Origin: Prevotella sp902465605
GTDB lineage: Bacteria; Bacteroidota; Bacteroidia; Bacteroidales; Bacteroidaceae
NCBI GenBank assembly: GCA_902465605.1
Contig: CABQNT010000001.1
Coordinates: 62,001 to 126,000 of the forward strand
Direction of reading: 5' to 3'
DNA length: 64,000 nucleotides
Numbering within the stretch: position 1 is the stretch's first letter; every line of letters starts with the position of its first letter. Below the pieces are notes generated by a model that worked only from the letters and a program-made list of their open reading frames with translations, had not been told where the DNA came from and did not search any database. Positions 17,688 through 26,147 of the stretch are shown piece by piece. A program made the translations under genes and the position numbers.

Positions 17688-18419
17688 ATGGGACAGAAAG
17701 TTAATCCAATAAGCAATCGACTTGGAATTATCCGTGGTTGGGATTCAAATTGGTTCGGTGGTAAGGACTTCGGAGACAACCTTGTAGAAGACAGGAAAAT
17801 CCGCAAGTATCTTAATGAGCGTTTGGCTAAAGCTAGCCTTTCACGCATTATCATTGAACGTACCTTGAAGCTCGTTACCATTACTATTTGTACAGCAAGA
17901 CCTGGTATCGTCATTGGTAAAGGAGGTCAAGATGTAGATAAACTCAAGGAGGAATTGAAGAATCTTTTTAATAAAGATATTCAAATCAATATCTTTGAGG
18001 TGAAGAAGCCAGAGCTCGACGCTAATATTGTAGCTAACAATATCGCTCGTCAAGTAGAAGGTAAAATCGCTTACCGCCGTGCTATCAAGATGGCCATCCA
18101 AAATACGATGCGCGCTGGTGCAGAGGGTATCAAGGTTCAAATTTCTGGACGTTTGAATGGTGCAGAAATGGCACGTAAGGAAATGTACAAAGAAGGTCGT
18201 ACGCCTTTGCATACATTCCGTGCTGACATCGATTACTGCCAGACAGAAGCCCTTACGAAAGTAGGCTTGCTCGGCATCAAAGTTTGGATTTGTCGTGGAG
18301 AAGTTTACGGTAAACAAGAATTGACACCAAACTTCACACAGGATAAGACGCATAATGGTCGTCCAAACGGTGGCCGTAACGGTGGTCGTGGTAATCGTAG
18401 AAGAAACAATAACCGTTAA
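17688..18419 (+). CDS. rpsC: 30S ribosomal protein S3
   Basis: 243 residues. It has an N-terminal KH domain with GIVIGKGGQDVDKLKEEL (near 67-84) and a C-terminal domain with GRLNGAEMARKE and GVKVWICRGEVYG-type strands. It ends in a Gly/Arg/Asn-rich tail (NGGRNGGRGNRRRNNNR) longer than in E. coli. It forms part of the mRNA entry channel and its helicase activity. Confidence 0.98.
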   Translation: MGQKVNPISNRLGIIRGWDSNWFGGKDFGDNLVEDRKIRKYLNERLAKASLSRIIIERTLKLVTITICTARPGIVIGKGGQDVDKLKEELKNLFNKDIQINIFEVKKPELDANIVANNIARQVEGKIAYRRAIKMAIQNTMRAGAEGIKVQISGRLNGAEMARKEMYKEGRTPLHTFRADIDYCQTEALTKVGLLGIKVWICRGEVYGKQELTPNFTQDKTHNGRPNGGRNGGRGNRRRNNNR

Positions 18420-18433
18420 AAGAAAAAGTTATC

Positions 18434-18862
18434 ATGTTACAGCCCAAAAGAGTAAAATATAGAAGACCTCAAGATGGACGTGGAAATAAAGGAAACGCCC
18501 ACAGAGGTACACAGCTCGTTTTCGGTTCGTTCGGAATCAAGACGCTTGAGCCCAAATGGATCGATAGCCGACAGATAGAAGCTGCACGTGTAGCAGTAAA
18601 CCGTTACATGCAGCGTGAAGGACAAGTCTGGATTCGAATCTTCCCGGACAAACCAATCACTCGCAAGCCTGCCGATGTCCGAATGGGTAAAGGTAAAGGT
18701 GATCCCATGGGATGGGTGGCTCCGGTTACACCAGGACGTATCCTCTTTGAAGTAGAAGGTGTAAGCTTTGATGTAGCTAAAGAGGCACTGCGCTTAGCAG
18801 CTCAGAAGTTGCCTGTGAAGACAAAGTTTGTTGTACGACGTGATTACGATAAAAACGCTTAA
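18434..18862 (+). CDS. rplP: 50S ribosomal protein L16
   Basis: 142 residues with FGSFGIKTLEPKWIDSRQIE (near 31-50), MGKGKGDPMGWVAPV (near 82-96) and the conserved ending. It organises the A-site on the 50S subunit. The order rpsC-rplP-rpmC is standard. Confidence 0.98.
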   Translation: MLQPKRVKYRRPQDGRGNKGNAHRGTQLVFGSFGIKTLEPKWIDSRQIEAARVAVNRYMQREGQVWIRIFPDKPITRKPADVRMGKGKGDPMGWVAPVTPGRILFEVEGVSFDVAKEALRLAAQKLPVKTKFVVRRDYDKNA

Positions 18863-18865
18863 GCT

Positions 18866-19060
18866 ATGAAGATGACAGAATTAAAAGGACTCGCTGAAAA
18901 AGACTTGCGAGAGAAGCTAGAGAATGCAGAGGCAGCTTACAATCAGATGAAGCTGAATCATGCAGTATCTCCTTTGGAGAATCCATCTCAGATTAAGATA
19001 GCTCGTCGTGACATCGCACGTATGAAAACTGAACTGCAGCAGAGAGAACTTAATAAATAA
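18866..19060 (+). CDS. rpmC: 50S ribosomal protein L29
   Basis: 64 residues, two helices with LRELEEKLENAEAAYNQMK-like coiled-coil character and the ending KIARRDIARMKTELQQRE. It lies next to L23 at the tunnel exit. It begins 3 bases after rplP. Confidence 0.97.
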   Translation: MKMTELKGLAEKDLREKLENAEAAYNQMKLNHAVSPLENPSQIKIARRDIARMKTELQQRELNK

Positions 19061-19062
19061 CA

Positions 19063-19329
19063 ATGGTTCAGATGGAAACAAGAAATTTAAGAAAAGTAAG
19101 ACAGGGTGTCGTTGTTAGCAACAGCATGGATAAGACCATCGTCATTGCATCAAAGTTCAAGGAGAAACACCCTATATATGGTAAGTTTGTTCAGAAAACA
19201 AAAAAATACCATGTACACGATGAAAAGAATGAGGCTAATGTAGGTGATACAGTACTCATTATGGAGACACGTCCTTTGTCAAAAACAAAGAGATGGAGAT
19301 TAGTTCAAATAGTAGAAAAAGCTAAGTAA
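19063..19329 (+). CDS. rpsQ: 30S ribosomal protein S17
   Basis: 88 residues from the first ATG; a second ATG three codons later (METRNLRKVRQG) matches the usual family start, so the true protein may be 85 residues. It contains GVVVSNSMDKTIVIASKFKE and ETRPLSKTKRWRLVQIV, the OB-fold signature. It binds 16S rRNA early in assembly. Confidence 0.97.
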   Translation: MVQMETRNLRKVRQGVVVSNSMDKTIVIASKFKEKHPIYGKFVQKTKKYHVHDEKNEANVGDTVLIMETRPLSKTKRWRLVQIVEKAK

Positions 19330-19331
19330 TT

Positions 19332-19697
19332 ATGATACAGGCAGAATCAAAACTTACAGTATGTGATAACAGCGGCGCACGTGAGGCTCTTTGCATCCGT
19401 GTACTCGGTGGTACCGGTCGCCGTTATGCAAGTGTGGGAGACGTTATCGTTGTTTCAGTGAAAAACGTAATCCCATCAAGTGATTTGAAAAAAGGTGCAG
19501 TATCTAAGGCTTTAGTCGTTCGTACAAAGAAAGAGATTCGTCGTCCGGATGGTTCATACATTCGTTTCGATGATAATGCTTGTGTTTTGTTGAACAATGC
19601 TGGGGAGATAAGAGGCAGCCGTATCTTCGGTCCTGTTGCTCGTGAGCTGCGTGCAATAAATATGAAAGTTGTTTCTTTGGCACCAGAGGTTCTTTAA
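19332..19697 (+). CDS. rplN: 50S ribosomal protein L14
   Basis: 121 residues, starting MIQAESKLTVCDNSGAREA and containing RGSRIFGPVARELRAINMKV near the end. It makes an intersubunit bridge and is the docking site for the silencing factor RsfS. It begins the spc-type group and follows rpsQ by 2 bases. Confidence 0.98.
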   Translation: MIQAESKLTVCDNSGAREALCIRVLGGTGRRYASVGDVIVVSVKNVIPSSDLKKGAVSKALVVRTKKEIRRPDGSYIRFDDNACVLLNNAGEIRGSRIFGPVARELRAINMKVVSLAPEVL

Positions 19698-19716
19698 TTA
19701 TTAAAATAACAAGCAA

Positions 19717-20034
19717 ATGAGTAAGTTACATATAAAGAAAGACGATACAGTGATTGTACTGTCCGGTTCGGATAAAGGCAAGACTGGAAAGGTGCTCAAA
19801 GTGTTGGTCGACGAAGAACGTGCCATTGTTGAGGGAGTGAATGTAGTAGCCAGAAGTACTAAACCTTCTGCTAAGACTCCTCAAGGAGGCATTGTTAGGC
19901 AGGAAGCACCTATACATATTTCTAATTTGAGTTTAATTGACCCAAAGAGTGGCAAGGCTACTCGTATTTCTATCAAACGAGATGGAAAGAAAGTGATACG
20001 AATCGCCAAAAAATCAGGGGAGGAAATCAAATAA
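19717..20034 (+). CDS. rplX: 50S ribosomal protein L24
   Basis: 105 residues with an N-terminal KOW motif (DDTVIVLSGSDKGKTGKVLK, residues 7-26) and the segment PTQGGI-like TPQGGIVRQEAPIHISN. It is an assembly initiator near the tunnel exit. It abuts rplE by one base. Confidence 0.97.
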   Translation: MSKLHIKKDDTVIVLSGSDKGKTGKVLKVLVDEERAIVEGVNVVARSTKPSAKTPQGGIVRQEAPIHISNLSLIDPKSGKATRISIKRDGKKVIRIAKKSGEEIK

Positions 20035-20035
20035 T

Positions 20036-20590
20036 ATGGATACAGCGCAATTCAAGAAAACTTATAAAGAGAAAATCGCTCCAGCATTGAAGGAACAGTT
20101 TCACTACACTTCAACCATGGAGGTTCCCGTTCTCAAAAAAATCGTCATCAATCAAGGACTTGGTAATGCAACTGAGGACAAGAAGATTATTGACGTTGCG
20201 ATGAATGAAATTTCATCTATTACCGGTCAGAAAGCTGTTACGACGTATTCTAAGAAGGATATTGCAAACTTCAAGCTTCGTAAGAAAATGCCGATTGGTG
20301 TGATGGTAACCTTACGTCGCGAGCGTATGTATGAGTTCTTGGAAAAACTCGTACGTGTAGCTTTGCCTCGTATTCGTGACTTCAAAGGTATTGAAAGCAA
20401 GTTTGATGGACGCGGTAATTATACGCTGGGTATTGAGGAGCAAATCATCTTCCCGGAAATCAATATCGATGCGATTGATCGTATACAGGGTATGAACATC
20501 ACTTTTGTCACGTCTGCCAAGACTGATGAAGAGGGATATGCATTGCTCAAAGGTTTCGGTCTTCCATTTAAGAACGCAAAAAACGATTAA
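20036..20590 (+). CDS. rplE: 50S ribosomal protein L5
   Basis: 184 residues. It contains NQGLGNATEDKKIIDVAMNE (near 38-57), ISSITGQKAVTTYSKKDIAN (near 58-77) and the DAIDRIQGMNITFVTSAKTD ending region. It binds 5S rRNA and contacts P-site tRNA in the central protuberance. Confidence 0.98.
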   Translation: MDTAQFKKTYKEKIAPALKEQFHYTSTMEVPVLKKIVINQGLGNATEDKKIIDVAMNEISSITGQKAVTTYSKKDIANFKLRKKMPIGVMVTLRRERMYEFLEKLVRVALPRIRDFKGIESKFDGRGNYTLGIEEQIIFPEINIDAIDRIQGMNITFVTSAKTDEEGYALLKGFGLPFKNAKND

Positions 20591-20596
20591 AAGAAT

Positions 20597-20899
20597 ATGG
20601 CAAAAGAATCAATGAAAGCTCGCGAAATTAAGCGTGCGAAGCTAGTCGCTCGCTACGCTGAAAAACGCGCAGCTCTTAAAAAGGTTATTGCAACAACAGA
20701 GGATCCTGCAGAAGCTTACGAGGCTGCTCGTAAATTGCAGTCAATTCCTAAGAATGCGAATCCTATCCGCCTTCATAACCGTTGCAAGGTAACGGGACGT
20801 CCAAAAGGATATATCCGCCAGTTCGGCCTTTCTCGTATTCAATTCAGAGAAATGGCTTCGGCGGGATTGATTCCAGGCGTTAAGAAGGCTAGTTGGTAA
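20597..20899 (+). CDS. rpsN: 30S ribosomal protein S14, zinc-free long form
   Basis: 100 residues, the long form. The ending CKVTGRPKGYIRQFGLSRIQ lacks the CxxC...CxxC zinc ribbon of the short form; only one Cys is present. It assembles into the 30S head next to S3 and S10. The L36 protein in the same cluster is also a zinc-free form. Confidence 0.97.
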   Translation: MAKESMKAREIKRAKLVARYAEKRAALKKVIATTEDPAEAYEAARKLQSIPKNANPIRLHNRCKVTGRPKGYIRQFGLSRIQFREMASAGLIPGVKKASW

Positions 20900-20951
20900 T
20901 TGTTAACGCAATACTGACACCATACATCAAAAAGATGCTAATTTAATATTG

Positions 20952-20966
20952 TCGGGGTAGTCCCGA
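20952..20966 (+). promoter_or_regulatory. small hairpin in the rpsN-rpsH spacer
   Basis: TCGGG, loop GTAGT, CCCGA, followed by TTAATTAAAC, inside an 86 bp spacer. It is a short stem of unknown function, and could be a processing or weak attenuation site. Confidence 0.3.
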
Positions 20967-20985
20967 TTAATTAAACTTTTATAAA

Positions 20986-21381
20986 ATGACAGATCCAATA
21001 GCAGATTATCTGACAAGACTCAGAAATGCGATTATGGCACATCACCGTGTCGTTGAGATTCCTGCGTCTAACTTGAAAAAGGAGATTACTAAGATCCTTT
21101 TCGAGAAAGGATACATCTTGAACTATAAGTTCATTGAAGATGGTCCTCAGGGAACAATTAAAGTTGCTTTGAAGTATGATCCTACTACAAAGCAGAACGC
21201 TATCAAGAAATTGAAGCGAGTGTCTACACCCGGTTTGCGCCAGTATACCGGTTACAAAGACATGCCGAGAGTAATTAACGGACTAGGTATTGCAATATTA
21301 TCTACGTCTCAGGGTGTAATGACTGACAAGGAAGCTACCGCACAAAAAATTGGCGGTGAGGTTCTTTGCTACGTATATTAA
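20986..21381 (+). CDS. rpsH: 30S ribosomal protein S8
   Basis: 131 residues: starts MTDPIADYLTRLRNA and ends with GIAILSTSQGVMTDKEATAQ and GGEVLCYVY, the S8 signature. It is a primary 16S rRNA binder. In E. coli it represses the spc operon; the rpsN-rpsH spacer here does not show an obvious mimic of the rRNA site that I can confirm. Confidence 0.98.
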   Translation: MTDPIADYLTRLRNAIMAHHRVVEIPASNLKKEITKILFEKGYILNYKFIEDGPQGTIKVALKYDPTTKQNAIKKLKRVSTPGLRQYTGYKDMPRVINGLGIAILSTSQGVMTDKEATAQKIGGEVLCYVY

Positions 21382-21395
21382 TTGGAGGTTAGAAT

Positions 21396-21968
21396 ATGTC
21401 TAGAATAGGAAAATTGCCAATTAGTATTCCTGCAGGAGTAACAGTGAATTTCGACGAGAAGACTAATGTCTTTACCGTCAAGGGACCCAAAGGCGAATTG
21501 TCTCAGGAGATAAATCCTTCTATCAAACCATCCATTAGCGATGGACAAATTACTTTCGAGGTAGATGAGAAAAGTCCGGTAGATTATAAGCAAAAACAAG
21601 CTTATCATGGTTTGTATCGTTCTTTAGTCAACAATATGGTGGTTGGCGTAAGCGAAGGCTATAGTAAGACACTCGAACTCATCGGTGTTGGTTTCCGTGT
21701 ATCCAATCAAGGTAACCTTGTAGAGTTCTCTCTCGGATATACTCACCCAATCTTTATCCAGCTTCCTAGTGAAGTGAAAGTAGAAACTAAGTCAGAAAGA
21801 AACCAAAATCCGCTCATTAAGTTAGAGTCGTGTGATAAGCAACTGTTAGGTCTCATTTGTGCTAAAATTCGTTCTTTCCGTATGCCTGAGCCTTACAAGG
21901 GAAAAGGTATTCTCTTCAAGGGAGAGGTTATTCGTAGAAAGTCTGGAAAGACAGCTGCGGCTAAGTAA
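21396..21968 (+). CDS. rplF: 50S ribosomal protein L6
   Basis: 190 residues: starts MSRIGKLPISIPAGVTV, has two L6 domains and ends with RMPEPYKGKGILFKGEVIRR. It lies near the sarcin-ricin loop. The sequence TTGGAGG 8 bases before the ATG is a good Shine-Dalgarno match, unusual for this organism group. Confidence 0.98.
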   Translation: MSRIGKLPISIPAGVTVNFDEKTNVFTVKGPKGELSQEINPSIKPSISDGQITFEVDEKSPVDYKQKQAYHGLYRSLVNNMVVGVSEGYSKTLELIGVGFRVSNQGNLVEFSLGYTHPIFIQLPSEVKVETKSERNQNPLIKLESCDKQLLGLICAKIRSFRMPEPYKGKGILFKGEVIRRKSGKTAAAK

Positions 21969-21986
21969 TTTTAATTTTTTACGATT

Positions 21987-22331
21987 ATGACAACAAAGAA
22001 AGAAAAAAGACGAATGAAGATAAAGTTCCGTATTCGTAAGAATGTAAACGGAACAGCTGAGCGCCCACGTCTAAGTGTTTTCCGCTCTAATAAACAGATT
22101 TACGCTCAGGTAATTAATGATATAACTGGTACAACTCTTGCTTCTGCTTCCTCTTTAGGCTTAGAAAAGATGCCAAAGGATGAACAGGCACAGAAGGTTG
22201 GTGAACTCATTGCACAAAAGGCTCAAGCAGCTGGAATAGAAGCTGTTGTCTTTGACCGTAATGGTTACCTCTACCATGGTCGTGTTAAAGAGTTGGCTGA
22301 TGCTGCTCGCAAGGGTGGACTTAATTTTTAA
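21987..22331 (+). CDS. rplR: 50S ribosomal protein L18
   Basis: 114 residues: RIRKNVNGTAERPRLSVFRS (near 14-33), NKQIYAQVI, and the ending YHGRVKELADAARKGGLNF. It binds 5S rRNA together with L5. Confidence 0.98.
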   Translation: MTTKKEKRRMKIKFRIRKNVNGTAERPRLSVFRSNKQIYAQVINDITGTTLASASSLGLEKMPKDEQAQKVGELIAQKAQAAGIEAVVFDRNGYLYHGRVKELADAARKGGLNF

Positions 22332-22337
22332 ACGGTT

Positions 22338-22850
22338 ATGGCAATGAATAAAGTAAAGATAAATAGCGACGTAGAATTAAAAGATCGTTTGGTTGCAATC
22401 AACCGTGTTACAAAAGTGACAAAAGGTGGCCGAACATTCACTTTTGCTGCTATTGTCGTCGTAGGTGATGGCAACGGAATTATTGGCTACGGACTTGGTA
22501 AGGCTGGTGAAGTAACATCTGCCATCGCCAAGGGTACTGAAGCTGCCAAGAAGAATTTGGTGAAGGTTCCAGTATTGAAAGGTACTATTCCTCATGAGAT
22601 AGAAGCACGTTATAGCGGTGCACGCGTATTCTTGCGTCCGGCTGCTGCTGGTACAGGACTGGTTGCCGGAGGTGCTATGCGCGCAGTGTTGGATAGTGTT
22701 GGTATTACAGATGTGTTGGCTAAGTCGAAGGGATCTTCTAACCCTCACAACTTGGTTAAAGCCACGATTTTAGCGTTGAGTCAGGTTCGTGATGCATACA
22801 CCGTCGCAGGCGCACGTGGCATCGAGATGAATAAGGTATTTAACGGATAA
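22338..22850 (+). CDS. rpsE: 30S ribosomal protein S5
   Basis: 170 residues. It contains the double-stranded RNA-binding fold KGGRTFTFAAIVVVGDGNG (near 29-47) and the second domain ARVFLRPAAAGTGLVAGGAM (near 93-112). It affects decoding accuracy and the mRNA entry channel. Confidence 0.98.
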   Translation: MAMNKVKINSDVELKDRLVAINRVTKVTKGGRTFTFAAIVVVGDGNGIIGYGLGKAGEVTSAIAKGTEAAKKNLVKVPVLKGTIPHEIEARYSGARVFLRPAAAGTGLVAGGAMRAVLDSVGITDVLAKSKGSSNPHNLVKATILALSQVRDAYTVAGARGIEMNKVFNG

Positions 22851-22862
22851 GGAGACTGAAGA

Positions 22863-23039
22863 ATGGCAACAATAAAAGTAAAGCAAATCAAGAGTAAAAT
22901 TGGCGCTCCTGTGGACCAGAAGAAAACACTGCTGGCACTGGGACTTCATAAAATCTCTCAGATTGTTGAAGTCGAGGATACTCCAAGTATGCGTGGTATG
23001 ATTCGGAAGGTACATCATTTAGTATCCGTCGTTGAATAG
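22863..23039 (+). CDS. rpmD: 50S ribosomal protein L30
   Basis: 58 residues, read directly from the sequence: starts MATIKVKQIKSKIGAP, continues LGLHKISQIVEVEDTPSMRG and ends HHLVSVVE. This is the standard L30 length and fold. AAGGAGA 9 bases upstream is a good ribosome-binding site. Its position between rpsE and rplO is as expected. Confidence 0.96.
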   Translation: MATIKVKQIKSKIGAPVDQKKTLLALGLHKISQIVEVEDTPSMRGMIRKVHHLVSVVE

Positions 23040-23061
23040 TAATCTTTTAAGAAGTAAAATC

Positions 23062-23508
23062 ATGAAATTATATAATTTGAAACCAGCAGAAGGCTCTACT
23101 CATTCACGTCGTCGTATTGGTCGTGGTCCAGGTTCTGGGCTCGGCGGAACTTCTACCCGTGGACACAAAGGAGCCAAATCTCGTTCTGGTTATAAAAAGA
23201 AGATCGGATTTGAAGGTGGTCAGATGCCACTTCAACGCCGTGTACCCAAAGGTGGCTTCAAGAATATCAACCGCAAGGAATACTTCGCTGTAAACTTGTC
23301 GACACTCCAGACGTTAGCAGAAGAAAAGAACCTTACCAAGATTGGAATCGCCGAGTTGGTGGCAGCTGGCCTAACCAATGGCAAGAAGCTTGTAAAAATC
23401 TTAGGAAACGGTGAACTGACAGCTAAAATTGATGTAGAAGCAAATGCATTCTCAAAAACTGCTGAAGAGGCAATCAAGGCAGTAGGTGGTAACACAACTA
23501 GAATCTAA
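23062..23508 (+). CDS. rplO: 50S ribosomal protein L15
   Basis: 148 residues from the ATG giving MKLYNLKPAEGSTHSRRR; an upstream TTG in frame would overlap rpmD and is not used. It contains GRGPGSGLGGTSTRGHKGAK (near 18-37) and GFEGGQMPLQRRVPKGGFKN (near 48-67). It is a late-assembly protein. It ends 3 bases before secY. Confidence 0.98.
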   Translation: MKLYNLKPAEGSTHSRRRIGRGPGSGLGGTSTRGHKGAKSRSGYKKKIGFEGGQMPLQRRVPKGGFKNINRKEYFAVNLSTLQTLAEEKNLTKIGIAELVAAGLTNGKKLVKILGNGELTAKIDVEANAFSKTAEEAIKAVGGNTTRI

Positions 23509-23511
23509 GTA

Positions 23512-24849
23512 ATGAAAAAGTTTATTGAGACACTAAAGAACTGTTGGAAGATTGAGGATTTGCGCCAGCGTCTCCTCATAACTCTTCTATTTACGGCCAT
23601 CTATCGTTTTGGCTCGTTTGTAGTACTGCCGGGTATTAATCCTGCTTCGTTAGGACAACTCCAAAAGCAGACTGAAGGCGGCTTGATGTCGCTGCTTGAC
23701 ATGTTCTCTGGTGGTGCATTCTCAAATGCGTCCATATTCGCACTTGGGATTATGCCCTATATCTCAGCTTCTATCGTTATGCAACTTCTAGCTGTTGCTG
23801 TACCTTATTTCCAAAAGATGCAACGCGAGGGTGAGAGTGGTCGGAAGAAGATTAGCATGTACACTCGGTATCTGACAGTATTCATTTTGCTGTTACAGGC
23901 TCCTAGTTACTTGATGAACCTGAAGTATCAGGCTTCACAGGCTTTGGCTACAGGTATCTCATGGACAGTCTTTATGATTCCGGCTACCATTATCCTGGCT
24001 GCAGGCAGCATGTTCATCCTTTGGCTAGGTGAACGGATAACAGATAAGGGTGTAGGTAACGGTATCTCATTAATTATCATGATTGGTATCATCGCCCGCC
24101 TTCCTCAGGCTTTCGTTCAAGAGGCAGGTTCACGCTTAACAGCCATTAGCGGTGGTGGATTGATTATGTTTATCGTTGAGTTGCTGATTCTCTTTGGTGT
24201 GGTCTGTGCTGCAATCTTGCTGGTACAGGGAACACGTAAAGTTCCTGTGCAATATGCCAAACGTCTGGTGGGCAACAAGCAATATGGTGGTGCGCGTCAG
24301 TACATCCCATTAAAACTGTTCGCAGCCAACGTAATGCCTATCATCTTTGCTCAAGCATTGATGTTCATTCCTTTGGCTATTGTACAGTATCAGTCTGATA
24401 ATGCATCTCCGGTAGTTCGTTCTCTCATGGACCCTCACAGCTTGTTGTATAATGTCATCTACGTGATTCTGATTATAGCATTTACGTATTTCTATACGGC
24501 CATTACTTTGAATCCTGTTCAGATGGCAGAAGACATGAAGCGCAATAATGGTTTCATTCCGGGGATTAGACCTGGTAAGGATACTGCCGAGTACATTGAT
24601 ACGATTATGTCTCGATTGACCTTCCCTGGCTCGTTGTTCATTGCTTTTATAGCGATTATGCCAGCTTTAGCTGGTCTGTTGAACGTACAGCAAGGTTTCT
24701 CACAGTTCTTCGGAGGTACGTCTCTCTTGATTCTCGTTGGTGTCGTTATAGATACGCTGCAGCAAATAGAGAGCCACTTATTGATGCGTCATTACGATGG
24801 ACTGTTAAACGTGGGACACACGAGAGGTAATCATGTATCAGCCTACTAA
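23512..24849 (+). CDS. secY: preprotein translocase subunit SecY
   Basis: 445 residues with ten predicted membrane helices. Typical segments are INPASLGQLQ, MFSGGAFSNASIFALGIMPY (the plug and TM2 region), ERITDKGVGNGISLIIMIGI and NNGFIPGIRPGKDTAEYID. With SecE and SecG it forms the protein-conducting channel in the inner membrane. It is the last gene of the spc group, and the region just after it holds a decayed map gene instead of an intact one. Confidence 0.98.
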   Translation: MKKFIETLKNCWKIEDLRQRLLITLLFTAIYRFGSFVVLPGINPASLGQLQKQTEGGLMSLLDMFSGGAFSNASIFALGIMPYISASIVMQLLAVAVPYFQKMQREGESGRKKISMYTRYLTVFILLLQAPSYLMNLKYQASQALATGISWTVFMIPATIILAAGSMFILWLGERITDKGVGNGISLIIMIGIIARLPQAFVQEAGSRLTAISGGGLIMFIVELLILFGVVCAAILLVQGTRKVPVQYAKRLVGNKQYGGARQYIPLKLFAANVMPIIFAQALMFIPLAIVQYQSDNASPVVRSLMDPHSLLYNVIYVILIIAFTYFYTAITLNPVQMAEDMKRNNGFIPGIRPGKDTAEYIDTIMSRLTFPGSLFIAFIAIMPALAGLLNVQQGFSQFFGGTSLLILVGVVIDTLQQIESHLLMRHYDGLLNVGHTRGNHVSAY

Positions 24850-24866
24850 TCTTAAGTCTCAGAGTG

Positions 24867-25208
24867 AATATATTCTTAAAGATTGAAGATAAAATAGACT
24901 TGATGCGTTAGACATAACATCTGACAGGAGCAACGCTCACTGATGTTGGTAAGTCTGTCAATGAAGGTGTCACGACACCTCTGTTGGATTGCTTAACTAA
25001 AGAGTTTTGTTAGAGATTGCGAAGCACCCCGAGCTTATTGAATAATCCATACTCGTATGGAGATTCATTCCCGGAGAACATCTCTGCTTCTATCAATTTT
25101 GTAGTTCCACATGGAATTCCAGACAAGCAACGATTTTGCGTGAGGGTGACATCAGCCCAATCGCAGTTGCATTCATCATGGCCAAGTGGAGATTTTATCA
25201 ACGTTTAA
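24867..25208 (+). pseudogene. map: decayed methionine aminopeptidase (map) fragment
   Basis: Between secY and infA, the usual place of map, translated scraps match methionine aminopeptidase in order: IFLKIEDKIDLMR (24870-24908), then after an in-frame stop HLTGATLTDVGKSVNEGVTT (about 24918-24978), then NPYSYGDSFPENISASINF and VVPHGIPDKQ (about 25047-25130). The natural counterparts are the N-terminal IFLKTEDEIELMR, the LVG.TL.EVGK..PGVTT segment and the FPASICASVN.VVVHGIP segment. At least two in-frame stops and a deletion are present, and the metal-binding residues of the C-terminal two thirds are gone. The gene cannot give an active enzyme, so a functional copy must be elsewhere in the genome. 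Confidence 0.88.
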
Positions 25209-25241
25209 GAATATTGAACTTTTAGAAAGAAATAATTAATT

Positions 25242-25460
25242 ATGGCTAAACAGTCCGCAATAGAGCAAGACGGAACCATCGTGGAGAGTTTATCTAACGC
25301 AATGTTTCGCGTAGAGCTTGAAAACGGTGTAGAGATTATAGCACATATCTCAGGAAAAATGAGAATGCACTATATCAAGATCCTGCCTGGTGACAAGGTA
25401 AAGGTCGAAATGAGTCCTTACGACTTAACTAAAGGCAGAATCGTTTTCAGATATAAATAA
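25242..25460 (+). CDS. infA: translation initiation factor IF-1
   Basis: 72 residues: starts MAKQSAIEQDGTIVESLSNA and has the OB-fold segment MFRVELENGVEIIAHISGKM and the ending YDLTKGRIVFRYK. It occupies the 30S A-site during initiation. It is flanked by the map remnant and rpmJ. Confidence 0.98.
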   Translation: MAKQSAIEQDGTIVESLSNAMFRVELENGVEIIAHISGKMRMHYIKILPGDKVKVEMSPYDLTKGRIVFRYK

Positions 25461-25473
25461 TCAAGTATAAGAT

Positions 25474-25590
25474 ATGAAGACAAGAGCATCATTAAAGAAA
25501 CGTACACCCGACTGTAAGATCGTTCGTCGTAAAGGTCGTCTGTTCGTCATTAACAAGAAAAACCCGAAGTTTAAATTACGTCAGGGCTAA
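25474..25590 (+). CDS. rpmJ: 50S ribosomal protein L36, zinc-free form
   Basis: 38 residues, read directly: starts MKTRASLKKRTPDCKIVRRK and ends NKKNPKFKLRQG. Of the usual C-x2-C...C-x4-H zinc ligands only the second Cys is left; the others are Thr, Asn and Phe. It is therefore a C-minus L36. It sits 13 bases after infA and about 92 bases before rpsM. Confidence 0.95.
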   Translation: MKTRASLKKRTPDCKIVRRKGRLFVINKKNPKFKLRQG

Positions 25591-25682
25591 AAAAGATGAA
25601 GTGTTGCATCTCTTTCAATGATAATTGAAGTGTGCAGCTCAAATCCAATTAAAGTTATTTATTTTATTAATTTTATCAACAA

Positions 25683-26063
25683 ATGGCAATAAGAATTGTT
25701 GGAGTAGATTTGCCCCAGAATAAGCGTGGCGAAATCGCATTGACCTATATCTATGGTATTGGTCGAAGTAGTTCAGCAAAGATATTGGATAAGGCTGGTG
25801 TAAACCGTGACTTGAAGGTTAGTGAATGGACTGACGATCAAGCAGCCAAGATCCGTGAAATTATCGGTGCTGAATTCAAAGTAGAAGGTGATCTCCGTTC
25901 TGAGATCCAGATGAATATCAAGCGACTGATGGATATTGGTTGTTATCGTGGCGTTAGACATCGTAATGGTCTTCCAGTTCGTGGTCAGAGCACCAAAAAT
26001 AATGCTCGTACACGTAAGGGTAGAAAGAAGACTGTTGCTAATAAGAAGAAGGCTACTAAGTAA
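25683..26063 (+). CDS. rpsM: 30S ribosomal protein S13
   Basis: 126 residues: AIRIVGVDLPQNKRGEIALT at the start, a helix-two-turn-helix region, then YRGVRHRNGLPVRGQSTKNN and a basic tail ending NKKKATK. It is in the 30S head and contacts P-site tRNA and the 50S subunit. It opens the alpha group. Confidence 0.98.
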   Translation: MAIRIVGVDLPQNKRGEIALTYIYGIGRSSSAKILDKAGVNRDLKVSEWTDDQAAKIREIIGAEFKVEGDLRSEIQMNIKRLMDIGCYRGVRHRNGLPVRGQSTKNNARTRKGRKKTVANKKKATK

Positions 26064-26147
26064 ATTTAGTTGAGAGTTGAGGGTTGAGAATACATTTTTC
26101 TCAATACATTAAAACTTAAACTCCTAACTTTTAAACTAAAAAAGATT

